Part shown: in pieces, positions 43,334 through 48,722 of the stretch | Position numbering within the stretch: position 1 is the stretch's first letter | How the letters are laid out: the number at the start of each line of letters is the position of its first letter | Source: an uncultured Acidimicrobiales bacterium | GTDB taxonomy: Bacteria > Actinomycetota > Acidimicrobiia > Acidimicrobiales > SHLQ01 | DNA: 48,722 nt | Direction of reading: 5' to 3' | Assembly (NCBI GenBank): GCA_938023735.1 | Contig: CALJDK010000144.1 | Span: 1 to 48,722, forward strand | The notes under the pieces: model-generated | Database searches by the model: none | The model's input: the letters and a program-made list of their open reading frames with translations, nothing else | Told to the model about the DNA's origin: nothing | Position numbers and translations under genes: made by a program

Positions 43334-44302
43334 CGGGAGGTCACCCAAGATTTCGATTGCGTCGTCCGGGACGATCTGGTCGCGGGCTTCGTCTTCGGTA
43401 GCGGTACTGTCGGCCGACTGTCCTCGCACGATCGCTGCAAGCGCGAAGATGACCACGGCTACGGGGATTGCCTGCATCCAAGTAAGAGGCTCATCCAGGA
43501 ATACCCAGGCCATCAGCGCCGCGGCAACGGGGATGAACAGCGTGAAGGTCGACCCAACCCAGAGCGGAATTCGCACCAATGACCAGTTCATAAGCACGTG
43601 GCCAATGACGCCCGAAACGACCAGCATCGCTGCGAGTTGCACCCAGGCATCGGCCGACGGAGGGGAAAGGTCCTGCCCGAACGCGATGCTCAGTGGCAGC
43701 AGAATCACGACGGACCAGATCGTGGTTCCGGCCGTGTACTCGGTGGGGGACAGGTGCTTCTTCGACTGCTTTGAGAAGATGAAGTAGCCGCCCCACATGA
43801 ACATCGCCGCCAGCGAGAGTAAGTCCCCCTTTATGCTCCACTCGGGCGACTCACCCGATGCCAGAATCACGCCAATCACTCCGGCCAAAGCCAACAGCGA
43901 CCACATCGCATCGGTTCGGCGAATCGTCTCGCCGAAGAACACCGCGGCTACCACACCAACGAGGATCGGTTGGAGCGACCCGATGAGGGTGGCGTTGACC
44001 ACGGTGGTCAGCCGGACCGCCGAGAAGAAGAAGGCGATGTCGAGCCCCAGCGCAATGCCTCCTAGAGCCGAGTAGCGAAGAATCTCGCGCCGCAACGGGA
44101 TGCCGCGTGCGCGCATGAAGATCGTGATGAGGATCGAGAAGATGCCGAAGCGGTAGACGCCGAGCGACAGGGCCGGCATGTCGATGGCCTTGGCCAAAAT
44201 GGTGCCGGTGCTCCAGGCGGTAACGGCGATGGCGGCGCCTAGAAGCCCCTGGCTGAGCTCGGCGGCCGATCCTTCCGGGGCCACAGTTGGTGCTGATGTC
44301 AC
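43331..44302 (-). CDS. EamA/DMT-superfamily transporter
   Basis: 323 aa with about 10 TM segments in two EamA repeats: N-half (ELSQGLLGAAIAVTAWSTGT ... VVNATLIGSLQPILVGVVAA) and C-half (LSLAAMFMWGGYFIFSKQSK ... LMAWVFLDEPLTWMQAIPVA). Both repeats carry the E-x-x-x-W/x-Q end motif typical of drug/metabolite exporters. Probably exports amino acids or metabolites; substrate unknown. Ends in a charged, acidic C-terminal tail (TEDEARDQIVPDDAIEILGD). The start (GTG) is 6 nt after the alpha/beta-hydrolase stop, so it is the third gene of a minus-strand operon. Confidence 0.9.
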   Translation of the reverse strand: MTSAPTVAPEGSAAELSQGLLGAAIAVTAWSTGTILAKAIDMPALSLGVYRFGIFSILITIFMRARGIPLRREILRYSALGGIALGLDIAFFFSAVRLTTVVNATLIGSLQPILVGVVAAVFFGETIRRTDAMWSLLALAGVIGVILASGESPEWSIKGDLLSLAAMFMWGGYFIFSKQSKKHLSPTEYTAGTTIWSVVILLPLSIAFGQDLSPPSADAWVQLAAMLVVSGVIGHVLMNWSLVRIPLWVGSTFTLFIPVAAALMAWVFLDEPLTWMQAIPVAVVIFALAAIVRGQSADSTATEDEARDQIVPDDAIEILGDLP

Positions 44303-44308
44303 GGCGCG

Positions 44309-45118
44309 CTACGAAGCTTCGAGATCGCCGTGAAGGAAATCGCTGATGGTGGGGTACGCCGTCGGATCTTGGAATCGAAACAGGTGACCGCCATCGAAGA
44401 TGCGCATTTCGGCGTTGGGGATCGCTTCGGCTAACGCCAATCCGTTGGTTACCGGAGCCAGGTCATCCCACTCGCCCGAGCACACCAGCGTTGGGGCTGC
44501 GATCTCGCCGAGCCGACGCTGGGTATCGTGCCGCCCCCGTGCATCGAGTTGCTCCTCGAGTCCGCGTTTGGCGTCGCCGTGAAGTCCGGCGCGGGTGCTG
44601 TTGATGTAACCGTCGTAGATCGCATCGGGTAGGCCCGGGATTGGTTGGTCGGCGCCCGGATTCCACCGGTTGTCGAAGAGGCCAAGCATGAGTTCGAGGC
44701 GACTCTCGGCGTCGAGCGGCGCAATGGTGTGGAGGGGAAACGATGGCAGGGTGCCGCCGGGCGACGTGCAAAGCAGCACCAACCGGTCGACGAGTTCGGG
44801 GTAGCCAATCGCCAAGTGCTGGGCCACCATGCCGCCAAAGCTGGTTCCAACGACATGGCATGTGTCCCAGCCGATAGTGCGAATCAGCGCGGCAGCATCG
44901 GCGGCGTAGTCGGCCATTTCGTAGGGCCCATCGGGGATGCTGGTCTGGCCAATCCCGCGCTGGTCGTAATGCAGAACTTCGAACCCGGTGTTCAGAGGGA
45001 AGTGCTTTGGCATCGTCGACTTGAGCGTCGCCCCCGAACCGGAGATATGCAGAACTGGAGGACCGTCGCCATGAAGCTCGTAGTAGATGTCGATGCCGTT
45101 AACGGCGGATGTTGGCAC
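44309..45118 (-). CDS. Alpha/beta hydrolase (PcaD/MhpC-like)
   Basis: 269 aa. Oxyanion region HISGSG (residues ~25-30), nucleophile GTSFGG (HVVGTSFGGMVAQHLA), acid in SGEWDDLAPV and His in IFDGGHLFRFQDP are all in the standard order, as in 3-oxoadipate enol-lactonase and other MhpC-like enzymes. No aromatic catabolism genes nearby, so substrate is open. GTG 45118 starts immediately after the nitroreductase stop (0 bp gap), indicating co-transcription and likely coupling. Confidence 0.9.
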   Translation of the reverse strand: MPTSAVNGIDIYYELHGDGPPVLHISGSGATLKSTMPKHFPLNTGFEVLHYDQRGIGQTSIPDGPYEMADYAADAAALIRTIGWDTCHVVGTSFGGMVAQHLAIGYPELVDRLVLLCTSPGGTLPSFPLHTIAPLDAESRLELMLGLFDNRWNPGADQPIPGLPDAIYDGYINSTRAGLHGDAKRGLEEQLDARGRHDTQRRLGEIAAPTLVCSGEWDDLAPVTNGLALAEAIPNAEMRIFDGGHLFRFQDPTAYPTISDFLHGDLEAS

Positions 45119-45772
45119 CTACCAAGTGTCCCAGTGAACGAACTTCTCGGCGGGGATCCGCTGGGCAAGCTTGAAGTCGGTGCCCACCGTGTAGCCGATG
45201 GGGAACATACCGACCTGGGTGTAATCGTCGTACGGGATTCCCAAAAGTTCGGCCACCTCGCGTTCGTTGGGTAGATGCAGCGTGGTCCACGAACTACCGA
45301 TGCCACGCTCGCGCAACGCAAGCAGGAAGCTCCAGACGGCGGGCAACACCGAACCCCACGACGAAGCTTGTCGAAAGGTGTTGGCACCCTCGAGTCGACC
45401 GGTGTGGAGCGGAATTGCCATCACCGGGACCTCGTGCAGCCGCTTCGCCATGTACATCGCCGAAGAGAGAATGCGCTCGCCCGCAGTGGCGCTTTCGTCG
45501 CGCACGGGAACCTCATCGGGATTGTCGGCGCCGATGTAGGGGTAGAAGTTGGCGCGGTACATGTCGGCGATCGCTGCCTTCTTGTCGGGATCCTCAACGA
45601 ACATCCAACGCCAACCCTGATTGTTTGAGCCGGTGGGTGCCTGTTGCGCGATGTCGACGCACTCCATGATCACTTCGCGCTCGACGGGCTTGTCGAAGTC
45701 GATGCGCTTGCGCACCGCACGGGTGGTGGTGAGCACTTCGTCAGCGGAAAGATTGAGCTTGGATCCAGTCAT
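45119..45772 (-). CDS. Nitroreductase family (FMN-dependent) oxidoreductase
   Basis: 217 aa. Family marks: TTRAVRKRIDFDKPVEREVI (FMN phosphate-binding R-x-x-R), then QQAPTGSNNQGWRW and the C-terminal GMFPIGYTVG strand. Reduces nitro, quinone or enone-type substrates with NAD(P)H; the physiological one is unknown. First gene of the minus-strand operon with the alpha/beta hydrolase and EamA exporter, which suggests modification and export of a small molecule (inference). TACTGT -10 sits 6 nt before ATG 45772, leaderless. It is divergent from the aldo/keto reductase gene, with 36 bp between starts. Confidence 0.92.
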   Translation of the reverse strand: MTGSKLNLSADEVLTTTRAVRKRIDFDKPVEREVIMECVDIAQQAPTGSNNQGWRWMFVEDPDKKAAIADMYRANFYPYIGADNPDEVPVRDESATAGERILSSAMYMAKRLHEVPVMAIPLHTGRLEGANTFRQASSWGSVLPAVWSFLLALRERGIGSSWTTLHLPNEREVAELLGIPYDDYTQVGMFPIGYTVGTDFKLAQRIPAEKFVHWDTW

Positions 45773-45778
45773 GGTAGG

Positions 45779-45784
45779 ACAGTA
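45779..45784 (-). promoter_or_regulatory. -10 element (TACTGT), leaderless start
   Basis: On the minus strand TACTGT ends 6 nt before ATG 45772 of the nitroreductase gene. Confidence 0.5.
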
Positions 45785-45808
45785 GGAGAATCACGGGAGA
45801 GACACGCA

Positions 45809-46792
45809 ATGAAGTACACACGTTTCGGAAACACCGGCCTGCAGGTGTCACGCCTCTCGCTCGGTTGCATGAGCTACGGCGACCCAGCCCTCGGCCCCCA
45901 CCCGTGGTCATTGGACGAAAAAGCCAGCCGGCCGTTTCTCGAACAGGCGCTCGAAGCCGGCATCAATTTCTTCGATACTGCCAACGTGTACTCGGCTGGT
46001 TCGAGCGAGGAAATCCTCGGACGAGCGCTGGCCGACCTGAGCAGCAGCTACGACCGGCAGGACCTGGTCATCGCCACCAAAGCTTGCGGGGTGATGCGTC
46101 CGACCCGCAACGGCCGAGGGCTGTCGCGCAAGGCCATCATGACCGAGGTCGACAACAGTCTTCGGCGACTCGATATGGACTACATCGACCTCTACCAAAT
46201 TCACCGCTGGGATTACCACACCCCTATCGAGGAAACGATGGAGGCGCTGAATGACGTCGTCCGTTCGGGCAAGGTTCGCTATATCGGCGCATCGTCAATG
46301 TATGCCTGGCAGTTCTCGAAAGCGTTGTACACCAGCGAGCTCCGAGGTTGGACCAAATTTGTCAGCATGCAGCCGCACTACAACCTCATCAATCGCGAGG
46401 AAGAGCGCGAGATGCTGCCGCTTTGCGTCGACCAAGGAATCGCCGTTATCCCTTGGAGCCCGATGGCTCGTGGCGTGCTCACCCGCGACTGGGGCACCGA
46501 AACCACAAGGTCCGAGACCGATGAGTTTGGCAAGACCCTGTACGACGAGTCATCCGACCGAACCATCGTCGAGCGGGTGGCGCAGGTCGCCGATGCTCGC
46601 GACGTGCCGCGGGCACAAATCGCCTTGGCGTGGGTGCTGAAGAACCCGGCTGTTACCGCTCCGATTATCGGAGCTACCAAAGAGCACCACATCCCCGATG
46701 CCGTCGCCGCGCTCGACATCGAACTCACCGCCGACGAGGCTGCGTTACTTGAAGATCCGTACGTTCCGCACCCGATCGTGGGTTTTGCCTAG
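45809..46792 (+). CDS. Aldo/keto reductase
   Basis: 327 aa (beta/alpha)8 NADPH-dependent reductase. N-terminal MKYTRFGNTGLQVSRLSLGC, FFDTANVYSAGSSEEILGRA with the catalytic Asp-Tyr, YIDLYQIHRWDYHTPIEET with the catalytic His, and the NADP phosphate-binding C-terminal segment PIIGATKEHHIPDAVAAL. It belongs to the YajO/Tas-like group; substrate unknown. Start ATG 45809 with SD GGGAGAG; the frame upstream overlaps the divergent nitroreductase gene and is not used. Followed after 25 nt by the PNPOx-like gene. Confidence 0.94.
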   Translation: MKYTRFGNTGLQVSRLSLGCMSYGDPALGPHPWSLDEKASRPFLEQALEAGINFFDTANVYSAGSSEEILGRALADLSSSYDRQDLVIATKACGVMRPTRNGRGLSRKAIMTEVDNSLRRLDMDYIDLYQIHRWDYHTPIEETMEALNDVVRSGKVRYIGASSMYAWQFSKALYTSELRGWTKFVSMQPHYNLINREEEREMLPLCVDQGIAVIPWSPMARGVLTRDWGTETTRSETDEFGKTLYDESSDRTIVERVAQVADARDVPRAQIALAWVLKNPAVTAPIIGATKEHHIPDAVAALDIELTADEAALLEDPYVPHPIVGFA

Positions 46793-46817
46793 ACCCTCGC
46801 GACACCAGGAGTCCACC

Positions 46818-47354
46818 ATGCCGAAGATGACTACCGATGAAACAGTGGCGTTCCTCGCCGAACCGCGACACCTCTTGCGGCTAGGAACCGTCGACGCCGA
46901 CTCGATGCCGTCAGTTGTGCCGATCTGGTTTCTGCATCGCGACGACAAGATCTGGTTTACCCCGCGGGCTCGGTCGGAGTGGCTCGGGCATTTGCGGACC
47001 AATCCAAACGTCTGCTGCACGATCGACGAGAGCCAAGGGTCGATGCGCAAGGTCGTTGCGCGAGGCACCGCAGCACTCGAGTTCGATGTGGGAAACGACG
47101 ATGGCTGGCGCGACATCTACCGAGACATCACCATGCGTTATGTGCCCGAAGGGTTCGGCGACGCCTACCTCACCGACACCCACGACGAACCGCGGGCGCT
47201 GTACTCGCTGCTCCTTGCCGATGCTCGGGTCGAAACGTGGCGGATGCCTACCGAAGAGGGCGAGAACCCGCTCGATGTGTGGGCGCCGAAGTACTACCAC
47301 GATGGTCATCGTTCGGGGAGTGCAGGTGGCGTGGGTAGCGGGGGAGAAGGCTGA
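46818..47354 (+). CDS. Pyridoxamine 5'-phosphate oxidase-like (PNPOx/F420-type) split-barrel protein
   Basis: 178 aa split-barrel flavin-binding fold. N-terminal ETVAFLAEPRHLLRLGTVDA, then PSVVPIWFLHRDDKIWFTPR, and NPNVCCTIDES are typical of the FMN/F420-binding PPOX-class proteins common in Actinobacteria; a C-terminal Gly/Ser-rich tail (SGSAGGVGSGGEG) is disordered. May use F420 or FMN, or heme; function unknown. SD CAGGAG is 6 nt upstream of ATG 46818. Stop overlaps the start of the next gene (TGATG), so they are coupled. Confidence 0.88.
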   Translation: MPKMTTDETVAFLAEPRHLLRLGTVDADSMPSVVPIWFLHRDDKIWFTPRARSEWLGHLRTNPNVCCTIDESQGSMRKVVARGTAALEFDVGNDDGWRDIYRDITMRYVPEGFGDAYLTDTHDEPRALYSLLLADARVETWRMPTEEGENPLDVWAPKYYHDGHRSGSAGGVGSGGEG

Positions 47355-48511
47355 TGTTCGACGTCGGTGCCGCGTCCGTAAGCTTCGACCAGTTCCACGA
47401 CGATCTCGCAAAGCACCTGGGTGAGGTCAACCCGATCAAGGTGGCCCCTCGCGACGCTTCGATCGCCTTTGAGTTGTCAGATGGCCGTTCATTTACGTAT
47501 CGACAGACCAGCGACGGTGTTGTGCTCGAGTCGGGTTCGTCCGCCGATTGTGTGATCGTGTTCGACGAGTCAACGTGGCAACTCTTCGCCTCGCAGTACT
47601 TGGGGATTATCAGCCTTGCCATGACCGAGCGCATCACGTTCTCGATCGGCGGGTTCGCTGAGTTCGTGGCATGGGATGCCGGGCTGAAGAACCTGTACTT
47701 TCGACATCCGATCTATACCCCACCGGCCGAACCTTTCGACCCACCCCGAGCGTTCACCCTCGACGATCCGTCTGCGGAAAACGACGTCGAAATGTCCGAG
47801 GCACTCGCCACCTATGGGTTCGTACTCATCAAAGGCGTGTTTACCCCCGACGAGGTTGCCACGATGCGCGCCGACGTCGAGCGGGCGAAGGCGGCGGCGA
47901 CGCCGAGCGATGGCAGGTCGTGGTGGGCCACGCTGGGTTCGGGTGACGAGGTTTGCTGTCGGGTCAACTACCTGAGCGATCAATCGACGCTCATCGACTC
48001 GCTCACGGTTGACCCTCGAATCCTTCGAGTTGGTGCGCTGCCAGGGAACGGGCTCGTCTGCTGCGACCGGCACAGCGACGGGCATTCGGTGGTTATCAAG
48101 TATCACGATGTGGCTCAGGGCTTGGCTGATCTTCCGTGGCATACCGATTGCGGAAATGGTGGCCATGACCTGCTGTGCCCGGGAATGAACCTGGGTATTC
48201 AGCTCGATGCGGCCACCGAAGAAACGGGCCAAGTGCACTACCTGCCGGGCTCAACCGACACCGCCGTAATCGGGAGTCGACCGAAAGACGACTGGCAGAC
48301 CTTTGCCATCGATACCGAGCCCGGTGATCTCACCGTCCACATGGGCCACACCTGGCATGTTGCACCACCACCAACCCAGCCCGGTCCCGGCCGCCGAGCC
48401 ATTTACCTAAGTTTCCACAGCGAGGCACTCAACGACCGCCTAGGCCCCTACGAGGCATACAACGACGTCCTCTTCAAAGAAGGCAGCGGCCGAATCAGAG
48501 TCGACACCTAA
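47354..48511 (+). CDS. SCP2-like domain fused to phytanoyl-CoA dioxygenase (PhyH) domain
   Basis: 385 aa. Residues ~1-110 look like an SCP2 sterol/lipid-carrier fold (SIAFELSDGRSFTYRQTSDG; LGIISLAMTERITFSIGGFA), and residues ~145-385 are a PhyH Fe(II)/2-oxoglutarate dioxygenase, with the HxD of the 2-His-1-carboxylate triad in LPWHTDCGNGGHD, the distal His in HMGHTWHVAPPP and an Arg for 2-oxoglutarate in GRRAIYLSFHS. Likely hydroxylates a lipid-like or CoA-bound substrate delivered by the N-terminal domain (inference). ATG 47354 overlaps the PNPOx stop. Cysteine pairs (CCRVN; LVCCDRH) are unusual in the middle. Confidence 0.85.
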   Translation: MFDVGAASVSFDQFHDDLAKHLGEVNPIKVAPRDASIAFELSDGRSFTYRQTSDGVVLESGSSADCVIVFDESTWQLFASQYLGIISLAMTERITFSIGGFAEFVAWDAGLKNLYFRHPIYTPPAEPFDPPRAFTLDDPSAENDVEMSEALATYGFVLIKGVFTPDEVATMRADVERAKAAATPSDGRSWWATLGSGDEVCCRVNYLSDQSTLIDSLTVDPRILRVGALPGNGLVCCDRHSDGHSVVIKYHDVAQGLADLPWHTDCGNGGHDLLCPGMNLGIQLDAATEETGQVHYLPGSTDTAVIGSRPKDDWQTFAIDTEPGDLTVHMGHTWHVAPPPTQPGPGRRAIYLSFHSEALNDRLGPYEAYNDVLFKEGSGRIRVDT

Positions 48512-48530
48512 CCCTCAACTAAAGGTTAAC

Positions 48531-48561
48531 CCTGGCACCAAAACCCCAAAAAGGTGCCAGG
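48531..48561. repeat. Hairpin CCTGGCACC...GGTGCCAGG downstream of the PhyH gene
   Basis: Perfect 9-bp inverted repeat (48531-48539 with 48553-48561) around a 13-nt A/C-rich loop. No T-run follows, so a terminator role is uncertain. The right arm is the beginning of the 25-bp tandem repeat that follows. Confidence 0.7.
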
Positions 48562-48660
48562 TACCAGGGGGCCGAAAGGTGCCAGGTACCAGGGGGCCGA
48601 AAGGTGCCAGGTACCAGGGGGCCGAAAGGTGCCTGGTACCGGGTTCCGGGTTCCGGGTTG
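48551..48660. repeat. 25-bp tandem repeat (3 perfect copies plus variant) and GGGTTCC run
   Basis: Unit AAGGTGCCAGGTACCAGGGG followed by GCCGA: perfect copies at 48551-48575, 48576-48600 and 48601-48625, a diverged fourth from 48626 (AAGGTGCCTGGTACCGGGTT), then a 7-bp run of GGGTTCC. Each unit contains the GGTGCCAGGTACC core. It ends at the stop codon of a minus-strand partial gene. Confidence 0.92.
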
Positions 48661-48722
48661 CTAGGACCAGGTTTTGCCTTCGGTTTCTATGACGGTTACG
48701 AGTTTGTCTAGGGCTCGTTTGC
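48661..48722 (-). CDS. Partial gene, C-terminal end only (3' end at 48661)
   Basis: The minus strand is open from the window edge to a TAG at 48661-48663, giving the C-terminal residues KRALDKLVTVIETEGKTWS. The helix-like amphipathic pattern and the position just beyond the repeat block suggest a real gene end, but the fragment is too short to name. Confidence 0.4.
   Translation of the reverse strand, partial: KRALDKLVTVIETEGKTWS

Noticed and set aside
48531-48561. Rho-independent terminator after the PhyH gene
   Set aside because: The 9-bp stem is perfect, but the loop is 13 nt and no T-run follows on either strand; it more likely belongs to the repeat family.

Overview
The window looks like chromosome of a high-GC actinobacterium, most likely from the Acidimicrobiia (Ilumatobacter-like). 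This is inferred from GC-rich codon use, frequent GTG starts, an F420-type LLM oxidoreductase, a GuaB3-type IMP dehydrogenase, a TIGR03086/DinB-type protein, many acyl-CoA, SDR and alpha/beta-hydrolase genes, and abundant leaderless promoters. No 16S or other phylogenetic marker is present apart from partial GroEL. I see no phage, integrase, complete IS, CRISPR array, tRNA or rRNA.

Layout. 1-6.1 kb holds housekeeping genes: the 3' part of groEL with a strong terminator, a 51-aa protein coupled to a CoA-type Nudix hydrolase, a serine hydrolase, guaB3 and guaA. 6.1-9.8 kb holds small enzymes and unknowns (DinB-like, EthD-like, alpha/beta hydrolase, DUF2797) and a duplicated 77-bp intergenic repeat. 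9.8-15.9 kb holds yceH-ycaQ (DNA repair), an F420 oxidoreductase, a dienelactone hydrolase and a PcrA/UvrD helicase. 16-20 kb holds a small membrane protein, a zinc-ribbon protein, a fasciclin remnant, an SDR, a nickel/cobalt permease and an acyl-CoA dehydrogenase. 20.1-23.7 kb is an operon of nucleoside hydrolase, DUF6285, phosphotransferase and acyl-CoA dehydrogenase; its last three genes resemble the LvaB-LvaA-LvaC hydroxyacyl-CoA module. 23.8-30.5 kb holds a membrane protein, an SDR, MscS, a CinA-like protein with a Gfo/Idh oxidoreductase, an acyl-CoA synthetase and an HSL-family esterase.

30.5-36.5 kb is the most distinctive part. A minus-strand operon gst-gshB-gshA/egtA encodes a complete glutathione pathway with a transferase, and a plus-strand egtB (ergothioneine synthase) lies 1.6 kb away. 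Between them is a DUF1648-GntR pair with a near-consensus promoter overlapped by a dyad. 36.5-48.5 kb holds a GntR/UTRA regulator, trpBA, polX with an MFS transporter, a reverse-strand group (nitroreductase, alpha/beta hydrolase, EamA, dienelactone hydrolase), an aldo/keto reductase, a PNPOx-like protein and an SCP2-PhyH fusion.

Two window-wide signals stand out. First, at least 16 genes have a TANNNT hexamer exactly 6 or 7 nt before the start codon, the signature of leaderless transcripts; it fixes several start codons. Second, four intergenic loci carry short palindromic or tandem repeats built around GGT...ACC cores (17.7, 26.1-26.3, 37.3 and 48.5 kb). They resemble REP/RAYT-type repeats, but no transposase is present in the window.
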